DNA of 64,000 nucleotides, taken from assembly GCF_000314735.2 (NCBI RefSeq), contig NZ_KB375270.1:434001-498000 (forward strand). Direction: 5' to 3'. This document shows positions 27,753-37,823 of the stretch, piece after piece. The first letter of the stretch is position 1. Each line of letters begins with the position of its first letter. This stretch comes from Afipia felis ATCC 53690. Its GTDB lineage: Bacteria; Pseudomonadota; Alphaproteobacteria; Rhizobiales; Xanthobacteraceae. The position numbers and the translations under genes were made by a program. A model generated the notes under the pieces. It was not told where the DNA came from, searched no databases, and worked only from the letters and a program-made list of their open reading frames with translations.

Positions 27753-28621
27753 CAGGCGACGTCTTGAGCGCAGCGCCGGTGGAGGACGACAAGCCGCCCG
27801 AGGCAAAGCCCGTGGCGGCCAAGACGGTTGAAAAGCCAATCGACAAGGCGTCCGAACGCAAGGTCGAGGCGGATACGCCTGCGGCGGAAGGCAAGCCGAA
27901 GAAGCCGCGCCGGCCAAGCGCGAAGGCATTGGTGCGTGAGATTGAAGAGCGCATCGGCCATACCTTCAAGAATCCTGCGCTTCTGAAAACCGCGCTGACA
28001 CACGTCTCCGCGCTCAAGCCCTCGCAGAACCGCACCGACAGCTATCAGCGGCTGGAATTCCTCGGTGATCACGTACTCGGGCTGATCGTCTCCGACATGC
28101 TCTATGGCGCCTTCCCGAAGGCGGACGAGGGTGAGATGTCCAAGCGTCTCGCCGACCTTGTGCGCAAGGAAGCCTGCGTCGATGTTGCGAAGTCGCTCGG
28201 GCTGCACGAGAACATCAAGCTCGGCACGGTGGGGGCGGGCGTCGGTGCACGGCTGCGCAACAGCATCGTCGGTGACATCTGCGAGGCCGTGATCGGTGCG
28301 ATCTTCCTCGATGGTGGCTATAGCGCGGCCGAGCAGTTCGTGATGCGCAACTGGACCGAGCGCATGCGCCGCCCGGTGCGACCGCTGCGCGATCCGAAAA
28401 CCGTGTTGCAGGAATGGGCGCAGGGCAAGGGATTGCCGACGCCAGTCTATCGCGAGGTCGAGCGCACCGGCCCACATCACGATCCGCGCTTCCGCGTTGC
28501 GGTCGATCTGCCGGGGCTCGCCTCGGCGGAAGGCATCGGCTCAAGCAAGCGCGCGGCAGAAAAAGCGGCTGCGTCCGCGTTATTGAGCCGCGAAGGCGTA
28601 TCCGGCGGCAAGGATGCCTGA
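27749..28621 (+). CDS. rnc: Ribonuclease III
   Basis: A 290-residue double-strand-specific RNase. It has an unusual charged, lysine/alanine/proline-rich N-terminal extension of about 60 residues before the catalytic domain. The signature QRLEFLGDHVLGL and the metal-binding GDICEAVIGAIFLDGG are intact. A dsRNA-binding domain (about 215-285) ends with SSKRAAEKAAASALL. ATG 27749 overlaps the lepB stop (ATGA) and is chosen over the ATG at 27689. The start of era overlaps its end by 8 bases. Confidence 0.94.
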   Translation: MTGDVLSAAPVEDDKPPEAKPVAAKTVEKPIDKASERKVEADTPAAEGKPKKPRRPSAKALVREIEERIGHTFKNPALLKTALTHVSALKPSQNRTDSYQRLEFLGDHVLGLIVSDMLYGAFPKADEGEMSKRLADLVRKEACVDVAKSLGLHENIKLGTVGAGVGARLRNSIVGDICEAVIGAIFLDGGYSAAEQFVMRNWTERMRRPVRPLRDPKTVLQEWAQGKGLPTPVYREVERTGPHHDPRFRVAVDLPGLASAEGIGSSKRAAEKAAASALLSREGVSGGKDA

Positions 28622-29534
28622 ATTGTCAGAACAAAATACACCGACGCGGTGCGGCTTCGTCGCATTGATCGGAGCACCGAACGTCGGCAAATCGACATTG
28701 GTCAACGCACTGGTCGGCTCGAAAGTCACCATCGTCTCACGCAAGGTGCAGACCACGCGCGCACTGATCCGCGGCATCGTCATCGAGAACAACGCGCAGA
28801 TCGTGCTGATTGATACGCCCGGCATCTTCCAGCCGAAGCGGCGTCTCGACCGCGCGATGGTATCGACCGCGTGGAGCGGGGCCCATGACGCCGACATGGT
28901 CTGCGTGCTGCTCGATGCACGCGCCGGACTTGATGAGGAGGCGGAGTCGATCTTCGCCAAGCTTGAAGGCGTCAAGCATCCGAAATTTCTCGTCATCAAC
29001 AAGATCGATCTTGTGGCACGCGAGAAGCTTCTTGCGCTGGCGCAGACAGCCAACGAGCGGATCGCGTTCCAGCAGACTTTCATGATCTCGGCGATGTCGG
29101 GCGACGGTGTCGACGATCTGCGCCGTGCGCTGGCGGAGGCGATGCCCGAGGGGCCTTATCACTATCCTGAAGACCAGATGTCGGATGCACCGCTGCGTCA
29201 TCTGGCCGCGGAAATCACTCGCGAAAAAATCTACCGGAATTTGCATCAGGAATTACCGTATCAATCGACGGTGGAAACCGACAGTTGGAAAGAACTGAAG
29301 GACCAATCCGTTCGTATCGAGCAGACCATCTTCGTCGAGCGCGACAGCCAGCGAAAAATCGTGCTTGGCAAAGGCGGCGCCACCATCAAGGCGATCGGTG
29401 CGGATGCCCGTAAGGAGATCGCCGACATTCTTGGACAGAAAGTGCATCTGTTTCTGTTCGTGAAGGTACGCGACAATTGGGGCGACGATCCCGAGCGTTA
29501 TCGGGAGATGGGACTGGAGTTTCCGAAGGAATGA
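28614..29534 (+). CDS. era: GTPase Era
   Basis: A 306-residue ribosome-assembly GTPase. G1 GAPNVGKST, the effector TTRALIRGI, G3 DTPGIFQPKRRLDRAM and G4 NKID are present. A C-terminal KH domain (IVLGKGGATIKAIGADARKEI) binds the 3' end of 16S rRNA. Overlap with rnc is conserved in proteobacteria, since both act on rRNA maturation. Confidence 0.96.
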   Translation: MPELSEQNTPTRCGFVALIGAPNVGKSTLVNALVGSKVTIVSRKVQTTRALIRGIVIENNAQIVLIDTPGIFQPKRRLDRAMVSTAWSGAHDADMVCVLLDARAGLDEEAESIFAKLEGVKHPKFLVINKIDLVAREKLLALAQTANERIAFQQTFMISAMSGDGVDDLRRALAEAMPEGPYHYPEDQMSDAPLRHLAAEITREKIYRNLHQELPYQSTVETDSWKELKDQSVRIEQTIFVERDSQRKIVLGKGGATIKAIGADARKEIADILGQKVHLFLFVKVRDNWGDDPERYREMGLEFPKE

Positions 29535-29920
29535 AAGGCTTTGAGCCTGTTGTACCGGAGAACGTGCGGCGTTTTGAAATCTGCCTTTATGCTTCGCTGC
29601 TTCTCGATACGCTTTCGTTTCCCTTGCGCCAGATCCCCGAAGACGTGCCACGCATCACGGTGGCGGCCTCCGCGATTTTCAGCGCGAGTCTGATCCTGTT
29701 GTTTTGCCATCTGGTGTGGCTTGCGGCACATCGGCGGCGCAACTGGGCACGGCTGGTTCTGATGGTGTCGCTCGGCCTGTCGATCCTCACGCTCGTCAGC
29801 GTGCTGCGTCATGAGGGCTGGTCGTTCGCAAACGTGCTCGATATCGGCTCGACGGTGTTGACGGGTTTCGGGATCTATCAGTCCTTCACCGGCGACGCCG
29901 AGGGCTGGTTTCAGTCCTGA
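29531..29920 (+). CDS. Hypothetical four-helix membrane protein
   Basis: A 129-residue protein with four predicted helices, at about 15-35, 42-62, 70-92 and 102-120. The first two are separated by a short loop RQIPEDVPRITV. No named domain recognised. The ATG overlaps the era stop (ATGA), so it is translated with era, although its function is probably not linked to era. Its position between era and recO may be conserved in relatives. Confidence 0.7.
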   Translation: MKGFEPVVPENVRRFEICLYASLLLDTLSFPLRQIPEDVPRITVAASAIFSASLILLFCHLVWLAAHRRRNWARLVLMVSLGLSILTLVSVLRHEGWSFANVLDIGSTVLTGFGIYQSFTGDAEGWFQS

Positions 29921-30102
29921 CGTTTCTCGGCGCTTCGTGAGATCGTAGTGCGAGATATTGCCCATCGCAGGTAAAATCTGCCGCGTCAAAATCTCGCGGA
30001 CATACTGCGCTGGCGCCGTATGTCATTGAAACAGATGACCCGATCGTTTGGCTCGTGATTTGCTTGAAGTAATCCTATCGCACCACGCCGAGGGGATCGG
30101 GA

Positions 30103-30567
30103 ATGCAGGTTCAGTCTTCGACATCGTCGCCCACGCTCGCCGTGCTGGCATCCGTGACGCGTTCTGCGTCGGAGGAGCAGGATACGTCTGGCACTCAGGC
30201 TGCGACGGGCTCAGGCACGGCGTCGGGGACCAGCCGTTATGATTTTTCGAACATGACACCGGCGCAAATGCGCGACGCGGTGAACCGGATGATCCGCAGT
30301 GGCGAACTCAACCTCGACGAGACCGGCAGCCTGTTGTCCATCATGGCGCCGCCGTCGGCGCGGCTGAAGGTCGATGGAACAACGGTGTCCAAGGCTGGAG
30401 GCGAGCAGATCGACAATACGCCGGTCGATGCCTTCGCGAAGCTGCGCGACGGAATTGCGGGTGCCCGGTGGCGGAATGACAGCGCGGCGGAGGCGGCGCT
30501 GTCGCGAACGCTCGCCGCGCTCCAGCGTGTGCAGGGAACGGTATCCTCGGTCGATATTCTGGCCTGA
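30103..30567 (+). CDS. Hypothetical protein with disordered N-terminus
   Basis: A 154-residue protein. Residues 1-45 are rich in Ser, Thr and Ala with no signal peptide. Then comes a helical segment, YDFSNMTPAQMRDAVNRMI, and a final helical region ending ALQRVQGTVSSVDILA. GAGGGGATCGGGA precedes the ATG. The pattern resembles small flagellar-accessory or anti-sigma-like proteins, but I make no assignment. Confidence 0.6.
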   Translation: MQVQSSTSSPTLAVLASVTRSASEEQDTSGTQAATGSGTASGTSRYDFSNMTPAQMRDAVNRMIRSGELNLDETGSLLSIMAPPSARLKVDGTTVSKAGGEQIDNTPVDAFAKLRDGIAGARWRNDSAAEAALSRTLAALQRVQGTVSSVDILA

Positions 30568-30616
30568 GGGCGAGAGCCGCGAGGCGATTTTCCGCCGGAT
30601 CGTGTAAGATCGATTC

Positions 30617-31366
30617 ATGGAATGGACCGACGAAGGCATCATCCTCGGCACGCGGCGGCATGGCGAATCCAATGCCATCGTCGAACTGCTGACGCGCAGC
30701 CACGGCCGCCATCTCGGTCTGGTGCGCGGCGGGGCAGGCACGCGGATGCGGCCGCTGCTGCAGCCGGGTAATTCGGTCAGCGCGGTCTGGCGCGCCCGGC
30801 TCGACGAGCATCTTGGCTATTACGCGATGGAGGGGACGCGGCTGCGCGCGGCGACCATGCTGGCGTGCCCCCATGCCGCCTATGGCATCACGCATCTTGC
30901 AGCGTTGGCGCGGCTGTTGCCGGAGCGTGACCCGCATGACGGCATTTACGACATGCTGGAAACGATCCTGGACGATTTCGATGAGCCTGTCGTCGCAGCC
31001 ACGCACGTCGTGCGTTTCGAAATGGCGATGCTGGACGAGCTAGGTTTCGGCCTCGATCTGTCGAGTTGCGCCGCGACGGGGACGCAAGCCGACCTGATCT
31101 ACGTATCGCCTAAATCCGGCCGCGCGGTATCGCAGGCCGCCGGAGAGCCTTGGCGCGAACGGCTGTTGCCGCTGCCGCTATTCCTGCGTGCAGGCCATGA
31201 GGCGAGTGGGGTGGATACCGAGCGGGACATGATGGAAGGTTTCCGGCTGACCGGGCTGTTCCTGCTGCGTAATGTGCTGGAGCCGCGCGGGCAGGGCCAT
31301 TCCGATGCACGGGGCGGTTTCATCGCCGCAGTGGCTCGCTCCTGGGTTCAATTGGCCGCCGGGTGA
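30617..31366 (+). CDS. recO: DNA repair protein RecO
   Basis: A 249-residue recombination mediator. The N-terminal OB fold begins [20 protein letters not shown] and includes [15 protein letters not shown] helical domain follows with LLERDPH-like and [16 protein letters not shown] segments. It loads RecA with RecR at single-strand gaps. The zinc-binding cysteines of some RecO proteins are not complete here. A terminator follows. Confidence 0.93.
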   Translation: MEWTDEGIILGTRRHGESNAIVELLTRSHGRHLGLVRGGAGTRMRPLLQPGNSVSAVWRARLDEHLGYYAMEGTRLRAATMLACPHAAYGITHLAALARLLPERDPHDGIYDMLETILDDFDEPVVAATHVVRFEMAMLDELGFGLDLSSCAATGTQADLIYVSPKSGRAVSQAAGEPWRERLLPLPLFLRAGHEASGVDTERDMMEGFRLTGLFLLRNVLEPRGQGHSDARGGFIAAVARSWVQLAAG

Positions 31367-31383
31367 ACGCGATCCAAACGAAA

Positions 31384-31410
31384 AACGGGCCGGAAAATAT
31401 CCGGCCCGTT
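31384..31410. terminator. Bidirectional terminator after recO
   Basis: AACGGGCCGG (31384-31393) pairs with CCGGCCCGTT (31401-31410) around an AAAATAT loop. A-rich sequence lies before it and TTTCG after it. It can serve recO on the plus strand and the convergent small gene on the minus strand. Confidence 0.85.
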
Positions 31411-31431
31411 TCGTAAAATAAGTTGTGGTGC

Positions 31432-31704
31432 TCACCAACGGCGATAATAGCGCGGACCACCATAATAGGGGCGCGGGCCGTAGTAAGGACGCGGGCCATA
31501 ATAACGCGGGCCGGTACGGTAGCAGCTACGCACCCACTGCCAGCCGTTCCAGACGCGGCGGCAGACCAGGGCGACGCTCTCTGCCTGGGTCGACGGCGCG
31601 CCGGTGATGCCCGGAAGCGTCATGGCCTCGGCACGCGGGCTGGCCAGGCTGGCGGCGCCTGCGATGACGGCTGCGGCAATGGCGGTCAGAACGACACGTT
31701 TCAT
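31432..31704 (-). CDS. Secreted Tyr/Gly/Pro/Arg-rich small protein
   Basis: A 90-residue exported protein. The signal peptide MKRVVLTAIAAAVIAGAAS is probably cleaved near AEA at about residue 27. One cysteine pair lies in LVCRRVWNGWQWVRSC. The tail of about 35 residues consists of YYGPRP-type repeats ending RYYRRW. The ATG at 31704 has an AGGAGG ribosome-binding site. Such GPRPYYG proteins are frequent in rhizobia; function unknown, perhaps a cell-surface or periplasmic adhesive peptide. Confidence 0.8.
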   Translation of the reverse strand: MKRVVLTAIAAAVIAGAASLASPRAEAMTLPGITGAPSTQAESVALVCRRVWNGWQWVRSCYRTGPRYYGPRPYYGPRPYYGGPRYYRRW

Positions 31705-31912
31705 TTTTCTCCTCCTGTGGGTCCTTTCAGGGCGGTAACCCATCCGGTCCGCTCAGGTTCCATGGAACTGGAACTCTTTGACAATATCAGGGCAGCCGCT
31801 TTTGTCATTCGGAGCCGAGGACCGCGGGTCGGAAAATGACCGCCTGCCGGGATGATTCGGCGGCCTCATTCCATCCTTGTCCCCTTCAGCGGCAGGCGTT
31901 AACCCCAGCGGC

Positions 31913-34168
31913 ATGGGCAAGACACTGATTCCCCCCGAACCGCAGGACGTTCAGGAAGTCGCGCTGCGCGAGGCGCTCGAAGAGCGCTATCTCGCTTATG
32001 CGCTCTCCACCATCATGCACCGGGCGCTGCCGGACGCGCGCGACGGGCTGAAGCCGGTCCACCGGCGTATCCTCTACGGTATGCGGCTGCTGCGGCTCGA
32101 TCCGGCCTCGCCGTTCAAGAAGTCGGCCAAGATCGTCGGCGACGTGATGGGCGGATTTCACCCGCACGGCGACCAGGCGATTTATGACGCGCTGGTGCGC
32201 CTCGCGCAGGATTTCTCCTCGCGCTATCCGCTGGTGGACGGGCAGGGCAATTTCGGCAACATCGACGGCGATAACCCGGCGGCGATGCGTTACACCGAAT
32301 CGCGCCTCACCGTTGTGGCGCGGTTGCTGCTCGAAGGGCTGGATGAGGACGCGGTCGAATTCCGTCCGACCTATGACGGTAGCGACAAAGAGCCGGTGGT
32401 CTTGCCGGGCGGCTTTCCCAATCTGCTCGCCAATGGCGCGCAGGGCATTGCGGTCGGCATGGCCACCTCGATTCCGCCGCACAATGCCGCCGAACTTTGC
32501 GACGCCGCGCTGCATCTGATCGACAAACCCGCGACCAAGACGCGCGGCCTGCTGCGTTACGTCAAGGGTCCGGATTTTCCGACCGGTGGCATCATCGTCG
32601 ACTCGCAGGAGTCGATCGCGGAGGCCTACGCTACCGGGCGCGGCGGGTTCCGCGTGCGCGCCAAATGGCATCAGGAAGACGGTGCGCGCGGTACCTGGAA
32701 TGTCGTTGTCACCGAAATTCCGTGGCTGGTGCAAAAGTCGCGGCTGATCGAGCGTATCGCCGAGCTTCTCAACGAGAAGAAGCTGCTGCTGGTCGGCGAC
32801 ATCCGCGACGAATCCGCCGAGGACATCCGTATCGTCATCGAGCCGAAATCGAGGAATGTCGATCCGGCCGTGCTGATGGAGACGCTGTTCAAGCAGACCG
32901 ATCTCGAAAGCCGGATTCCGCTGAACCTCAACGTGCTGGTGAAGGGCCGCATTCCCAAGGTGCTGGGCCTCGCCGAATGCCTGCGCGAGTGGCTCGACCA
33001 TCTGCGCGACGTGCTGGTGCGCCGCGCCAACTATCGCAAGAACCAGATCGAGCACCGGCTCGAAGTGCTGGGCGGCTACCTGATCGCGTACCTGAACCTC
33101 GACAAGGTCATCAAGATCATCCGCACCGAGGACGAGCCGAAGCCCGTCCTCATCAAGACCTTCAAACTCACCGATATCCAAGCCGATTCCATCCTCAATA
33201 TGCGGCTGCGCAATTTGCGCAAGCTGGAGGAGATGGAAATTCGCGGCGAGGACAAGGATCTTCGCAACGAGCTGAAAGGTATCAAGGCCGTGCTCGCGTC
33301 CGAAGACGAGCAGTGGAAGAAGGTCGGCGAGCAGGTCAAGAAGGTCCGCGAGCTGTTCGGGCCGAAAACGCCGCTCGGCAAGCGCCGCACCCAGTTCGCC
33401 GACGCGCCGGAGCACGATCTCGCGGCCATCGAGGAAGCGCTGGTCGAGCGCGAGCCGGTCACTGTCGTTGTGTCCGACAAGGGCTGGGTTCGCACGCTCA
33501 AAGGCCATGTCGAGGATCTGTCGAACCTGTCCTTCAAGACGGACGACAAGCTCGGCTTTGCTTTCTTCGCGGAGTCGACCTCGAAACTGCTGGCGCTCGC
33601 CACCAATGGCCGTTTCTACACGCTTGATGCACAGAAGCTGCCGGGCGGACGCGGTCACGGCGATCCGATTCGCATGTACATTGATCTCGAGGGCGATGCG
33701 AACATTGTGTCGCTGTTCGTCAATACCGGTGGGCGCAAGTTCCTGATTGCGAGCCACGACGGGCAGGGCTTCGTCGTCAATGAGGACGATTGCGTCGGCA
33801 ACACACGCAAAGGCAAGCAGGTGCTCAACGTCAGTGCGCCGAACGAAGCGGCTGCGCTTACGCGCGTCGACGGCGACACCGTCGCGGTAATCGGCGAGAA
33901 CCGCAAGATGCTGGTCTTCCCGCTCGATCAGGTGCCGGAGATGGCGCGTGGCAAGGGTGTGCGCCTACAGCGCTACAAGGATGGCGGTCTGTCGGATATC
34001 ACCACCTTCACCGCGAAGGATGGCCTGACGTGGAAGGATTCCGCCGGGCGCGAATTCTCGGCGACGTGGAAAGAACTGACTGAGTGGCGCGGCAACCGCG
34101 CCGACGCCGGTCGCCTGCCGCCGAAGGGTTTCCCGAAGTCGAACAAGTTCGGCAAGGGGATCGCATAA
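31913..34168 (+). CDS. parC: DNA topoisomerase IV subunit A
   Basis: A 751-residue type-II topoisomerase subunit. Conserved are [20 protein letters not shown], the DNA-gate segment [19 protein letters not shown] and the catalytic tyrosine in [11 protein letters not shown]. The C-terminal beta-pinwheel begins near residue 480. It lacks the GyrA-box (QRRGGRG), supporting ParC over GyrA. It decatenates daughter chromosomes. A TTG at 31877 is in frame, but ATG 31913 is more likely because the extra residues are not conserved in type. The partner parE is not in the window. Confidence 0.93.
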   Translation: MGKTLIPPEPQDVQEVALREALEERYLAYALSTIMHRALPDARDGLKPVHRRILYGMRLLRLDPASPFKKSAKIVGDVMGGFHPHGDQAIYDALVRLAQDFSSRYPLVDGQGNFGNIDGDNPAAMRYTESRLTVVARLLLEGLDEDAVEFRPTYDGSDKEPVVLPGGFPNLLANGAQGIAVGMATSIPPHNAAELCDAALHLIDKPATKTRGLLRYVKGPDFPTGGIIVDSQESIAEAYATGRGGFRVRAKWHQEDGARGTWNVVVTEIPWLVQKSRLIERIAELLNEKKLLLVGDIRDESAEDIRIVIEPKSRNVDPAVLMETLFKQTDLESRIPLNLNVLVKGRIPKVLGLAECLREWLDHLRDVLVRRANYRKNQIEHRLEVLGGYLIAYLNLDKVIKIIRTEDEPKPVLIKTFKLTDIQADSILNMRLRNLRKLEEMEIRGEDKDLRNELKGIKAVLASEDEQWKKVGEQVKKVRELFGPKTPLGKRRTQFADAPEHDLAAIEEALVEREPVTVVVSDKGWVRTLKGHVEDLSNLSFKTDDKLGFAFFAESTSKLLALATNGRFYTLDAQKLPGGRGHGDPIRMYIDLEGDANIVSLFVNTGGRKFLIASHDGQGFVVNEDDCVGNTRKGKQVLNVSAPNEAAALTRVDGDTVAVIGENRKMLVFPLDQVPEMARGKGVRLQRYKDGGLSDITTFTAKDGLTWKDSAGREFSATWKELTEWRGNRADAGRLPPKGFPKSNKFGKGIA

Positions 34169-34243
34169 GCGATCCATTGCCGCGGCCGCTTGCGAGAGCA
34201 GGCGAGTTGCGGCAATCCTCTCTGCGCAATGCAGGAGAGCGCT

Positions 34244-34738
34244 ATGGTTCGTCTGAATGAAATCCGCGAAGGCGAAGTCGCCGTGACGCCGCCATCGCCG
34301 ACAGATGCAGGCCTCACCTTTATCGGCCGCATTCACACGCCATGGACCGACCGGATGATGACGCCGCGGCAGGGACGGCACGACGGGCCTGAATGCCACC
34401 TCGAAATCTTCGAGCCATGGGTGCCCGCGCTGAAGGGACTGGAGAAATACTCGACCGTCGAAGTGCTGTACTGGCTCGACCAGTCGCGGCGCGACCTTGT
34501 GTTGCAGAGCCCGGCCAGTAATGGCGAGGTACATGGAACCTTCTCGCTGCGCTCTCCGGTGCGGCCGAACCCGATCGGCACGTCGGTTGCGAAGCTCGTG
34601 CGGGTGGAGGGGAATATGGTGACGGTGCAGGGGCTGGATTGCCTCGACGGAACCCCGCTGATCGACCTCAAGCCGGACCGCTGCCTGTTTACTCCGATTG
34701 CGCCGAAGCAGCCGGGCGACGACGAAACCGCCAGCTAA
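34244..34738 (+). CDS. trmO: tRNA m6t6A37 methyltransferase TrmO-like protein
   Basis: A 164-residue protein of the TsaA/YaeB family, which adds a methyl group to N6-threonylcarbamoyladenosine at position 37 of tRNA-Thr. IGRIHTPWTDR, LEIFEPWVPALKGLE, LYWLDQSRRD and FSLRSPVRPNPIGTS are family motifs. It is shorter than E. coli TrmO (about 235 residues), lacking the C-terminal domain, as many homologues do. The ATG at 34244 follows AGGAGAGC. The activity of short forms is not established. Confidence 0.8.
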   Translation: MVRLNEIREGEVAVTPPSPTDAGLTFIGRIHTPWTDRMMTPRQGRHDGPECHLEIFEPWVPALKGLEKYSTVEVLYWLDQSRRDLVLQSPASNGEVHGTFSLRSPVRPNPIGTSVAKLVRVEGNMVTVQGLDCLDGTPLIDLKPDRCLFTPIAPKQPGDDETAS

Positions 34739-34744
34739 CGCTTC

Positions 34745-34759
34745 TGCAAATCACTTGCA
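34745..34759. promoter_or_regulatory. Operator-like dyad upstream of mntH
   Basis: TGCAA (34745-34749) and TTGCA (34755-34759) form an exact inverted repeat with a five-base spacer, ending 15 bases before the mntH start at 34775. TGCAA-containing dyads are used by Fur/Mur- and MntR-type manganese regulators in alphaproteobacteria. The assignment is by analogy. Confidence 0.45.
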
Positions 34760-34774
34760 TCTAGGTCTGCGCTC

Positions 34775-36154
34775 ATGCATGCTGTGGGCATGGATGCACA
34801 GACTCACCCCCCGGCGAGACCGACCGTCGCCGCCGCTGATGGCTGGCGCGCGCCCAACCGCGAGCCGTCGCTGGCCGATGTGTTCGGGTCGATTAAGGTC
34901 CGACAGGGCGGCTCTTTCTGGGCCAAGCTGGTGGCGTTCCTCGGGCCCGGTTACCTCGTCGCTGTCGGCTACATGGATCCCGGCAACTGGGCGACCTCGC
35001 TCGCGGGTGGCTCGAAGTTCGGCTACGCACTGCTCTCGGTCGCGCTGATTTCCAACATCATGGCGATTATCCTGCAGTCGTTGTGCGCGCGCCTTGGCGT
35101 CGGCGCAGGGCGGGATCTGGCGCAGGCCTGCCGTGACGCCTATCCGCGATGGGTATCGTGGCCGCTGTGGCTGTTCGCGGAAATCGCTATCAGCGCCACC
35201 GACCTTGCGGAGATCATCGGCACCGCTATCGGCCTCAACCTGCTGTTCGGCATTCCGCTCGAGATCGGCGTGCTGATCACCGCGCTCGATGTGTTTCTTA
35301 TCCTCGCCTTGCAGGCGCTCGGCTTCCGGTGGGTGGAGGCATTCGTCGTCGCGCTGCTCGGCGTGATTGCGGCGTGCTTTGCGATCCAGATCGCGCTCGC
35401 AAATCCGGACTGGGGCGCGGTCATTAAGGGCTTCGCGCCGACCGTCGAGATCGTGCGTAATCCCGACATGCTCTATCTCGCCCTCGGCATCCTTGGTGCC
35501 ACGGTGATGCCGCACAATCTCTATCTGCATTCGGGGTTGGTGCAGACGCGCGGTTATGGGCCGAGCGAAGCGGACAAGCGCGAAGCGATCAAGCTCTCGA
35601 CGATCGATTCCACCTTCGCGCTCTGCCTTGCGCTCACGATCAACGCATCGATCCTGATTTTAGCCGCCGCGACTTTTAATGTCGCAGGTCAGCATGAGGT
35701 TGCCGAGCTTGATCGCGCTCACGCGCTGCTCGCGCCGATGCTGGGCTCAAGCTGGGCACCGACACTGTTCGGTGTCGCGCTGTTGTGCTGCGGGCTGAAT
35801 TCGACGGTGACGGCGACGCTGTCCGGCCAGATTGTGATGGAGGGCTTCATCAACATCCGCATCGCGCCATGGCTGCGGCGTCTCATCACACGCGCCATCG
35901 CCATCGTGCCGGCGGCGCTTGTGACGATCTGGTACGGCGCGAAAGGCTCGGGCGAACTGCTGATCCTCAGTCAGGTGGTGCTGAGCCTGCAACTGCCGTT
36001 CGCCATCGTGCCGCTGGTGATGTTCACCGGCAGCCGCGCCAAGATGGGTGTTTTCGTCGCGCCGCGATGGCTCACCGCGGCCGCCGCGATCACGGCGATC
36101 GTGGTCATCGTGTTGAACGCCAAGCTGGTATTCGATTTCGTCACTGGCTCGTAG
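34775..36154 (+). CDS. mntH: Manganese/divalent metal transporter MntH (Nramp)
   Basis: A 459-residue proton-coupled importer with about 11 helices. The TM1 metal-binding motif DPGNW is at about 68-72 and the TM6 motif [10 protein letters not shown] near 248; both carry the residues that coordinate Mn2+/Fe2+. It imports manganese across the inner membrane. An alternative start five codons later (ATG 34790) exists. A TGCAA-N5-TTGCA dyad upstream suggests metal-dependent control. Confidence 0.94.
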   Translation: MHAVGMDAQTHPPARPTVAAADGWRAPNREPSLADVFGSIKVRQGGSFWAKLVAFLGPGYLVAVGYMDPGNWATSLAGGSKFGYALLSVALISNIMAIILQSLCARLGVGAGRDLAQACRDAYPRWVSWPLWLFAEIAISATDLAEIIGTAIGLNLLFGIPLEIGVLITALDVFLILALQALGFRWVEAFVVALLGVIAACFAIQIALANPDWGAVIKGFAPTVEIVRNPDMLYLALGILGATVMPHNLYLHSGLVQTRGYGPSEADKREAIKLSTIDSTFALCLALTINASILILAAATFNVAGQHEVAELDRAHALLAPMLGSSWAPTLFGVALLCCGLNSTVTATLSGQIVMEGFINIRIAPWLRRLITRAIAIVPAALVTIWYGAKGSGELLILSQVVLSLQLPFAIVPLVMFTGSRAKMGVFVAPRWLTAAAAITAIVVIVLNAKLVFDFVTGS

Positions 36155-36192
36155 CGAAACCGAACACCGCTTGCGTCATGAAGTGCGACAGC

Positions 36193-37185
36193 TCAGCTTG
36201 CGAACACCGAAGGTACGCCGAGAATCTTGATCGGATCATCGCCTTCCTTCAAACCCATCAGCTTGATGAGGGCAGGGGCGATCTGATTCCAGCGCTCGCG
36301 CGCCATTTCCTTGCCTGACGGAGTCTTGGCTTCGTCGAACAGGCGCTGGAAGACGTAATACACGATATGCCCTTCTTCCTGGGGCGTCTTGGCGCCCCAG
36401 CGCTTTTTCGCAAGCCCGCGCCACTTGCTGCCGTCGGGCACGACCGATTCAGGCACGAACTGCGAGATCAGGTCCGCATCGTGCGTGAACTTGGCGATGT
36501 CGTTTTCCGGCTCCGGGTAGACAGTTTCCCACGCGCCTTTCTTGCCCGCAGCCTTGTCGATTGAAGCGCGGAAGTACCAGTAGCCGGTGGAATGTTCGAC
36601 GACCGCGGCCTCGATGGTTGCGATCTCTCCGTCCGAATAGCCGCCGACCTGCCTCAGCAGGTCTCCTGCCATTACCGCGCCGGTGATATTGTGGATCAGC
36701 GCGTGGTTGTCGCCGATCTTGGGATTCGTGAAGACGCTTTCGTCGTTCCAGAAGTTCGGAGAATTTTTCAGGTAGCCGGCCTTTCGGAGCCGGGCGACCA
36801 TGTCGCGCGCCTTAGAGAGTTGCCCGGGATTGGTCAGTACCGATTCTTTTTCTTCCTTGGCGATGTTGTGCAGGATGTCGCCCGCGAGAGCCAGCCGCCG
36901 GTCGGCAGCAGGCATCTTCTGGTCCATCGCCATCTTGTAGACGAACGCGGCGCAGAGCCGGTTGTGAAGGATATCCTGCGTTGGGTCCTTCACCTGTCGT
37001 TCCTCAGTGGCGATCATGACATCCATCACCTTCTGAAGGTCGGGCGTTTCCTTCAGATAGGTTTTCTCCATGCTCAAAAATGGCTCGGGCAGATCGTACT
37101 TGTCTTGCGATGCCGCAAACGCCGGCTGAACGGCGACCAGGCTGAAAGCGAGTGCTGCGATTATGCCGGAATGTCGATTGAACAT
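36193..37185 (-). CDS. Exported protein with HD-like histidine/aspartate motifs
   Basis: A 330-residue periplasmic protein. The signal peptide covers residues 1-24 (ALAFSLVAVQPAFA). The mature part is helical and rich in paired His/Asp residues: GDILHN (H106), GDNHALIHN (H161, H165), VVEHSTGYWYF (H198) and KFTHDADLI (H235-D236). This spacing resembles an HD-superfamily metal site such as in phosphohydrolases, but I do not recognise a named family. It stands alone between mntH (convergent) and hxlR. ATG 37185 is chosen because it starts the signal peptide. Confidence 0.7.
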   Translation of the reverse strand: MFNRHSGIIAALAFSLVAVQPAFAASQDKYDLPEPFLSMEKTYLKETPDLQKVMDVMIATEERQVKDPTQDILHNRLCAAFVYKMAMDQKMPAADRRLALAGDILHNIAKEEKESVLTNPGQLSKARDMVARLRKAGYLKNSPNFWNDESVFTNPKIGDNHALIHNITGAVMAGDLLRQVGGYSDGEIATIEAAVVEHSTGYWYFRASIDKAAGKKGAWETVYPEPENDIAKFTHDADLISQFVPESVVPDGSKWRGLAKKRWGAKTPQEEGHIVYYVFQRLFDEAKTPSGKEMARERWNQIAPALIKLMGLKEGDDPIKILGVPSVFAS

Positions 37186-37357
37186 GCTTGCCCCTCTGAT
37201 AAGTCGTCGAGATTTTAAATCTTCCTCAGGGCAGCATTGAATGACGATGCGATACAAAAAAACAATAGCGCGCACGCGACGAATGGACGCTCGCGCCGGG
37301 TATCGCGCAACTCATGGCTCACTATGCGGGATGCGACGCGGTTGAGTTGAGCGACGA

Positions 37358-37756
37358 CTAATCGCTCGCAGCGTTGCCGTCGAATTTCGCGCGCGCGCTT
37401 TCAATCTCCGGCAAATTGGAGAACGCCCACTGGCCGAGATTCTCGACCGGCGTCTTCAATGATTGGCCAAGGGCTGTGAGTTCGTAGTCCACGCGCGGTG
37501 GAATGGTCGGAAACACGGTGCGGTTGACCAGACCGTCGCGTTCGAGTCCGCGCAATGTCAGCGTCAGCATCCGTTGTGAGATGCCGCCGATCATCCGCTT
37601 GATCTCGTTGAAGCGGCGCGGGCCGCCGGCGAGCAACATGATGACCAGCACGCTCCATTTGTCGCCGACGCGCGCCAGAATGGAGCCCACCGCCTTGCAA
37701 TCGCCGGGCAAGTGCTCGGCGGGCGGGGCAGTCACATCGGTGTGCTTTCGTGCCAT
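37358..37756 (-). CDS. HxlR-family transcriptional regulator
   Basis: A 132-residue winged-helix regulator. The opening segment contains the redox-type cysteine in LPGDCKAVGSILARVGDKWS, followed by FNEIKRMIGGISQRMLTLTLR and a wing with PPRVDYELTALGQSL. HxlR proteins such as YodB, QorR and HypR sense quinones, diamide or aldehydes through one cysteine. It is divergent from azoR, so it likely represses that gene. A GTG at 37810 would add 18 residues; neither start has a clear ribosome-binding site, and ATG 37756 fits usual family length. Confidence 0.88.
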   Translation of the reverse strand: MARKHTDVTAPPAEHLPGDCKAVGSILARVGDKWSVLVIMLLAGGPRRFNEIKRMIGGISQRMLTLTLRGLERDGLVNRTVFPTIPPRVDYELTALGQSLKTPVENLGQWAFSNLPEIESARAKFDGNAASD

Positions 37757-37823
37757 GGATGTATCCGGGTTCTGAAAATGTGCCTTCTTGCGGGGTTTTG
37801 CGTCAGTCACTCATATAGTGTTG

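Noticed and set aside
31877..31912. Longer ParC starting at TTG 31877
   Set aside because: The extra 12 residues lack conservation type and a ribosome-binding site; ATG 31913 begins the typical N-terminus.
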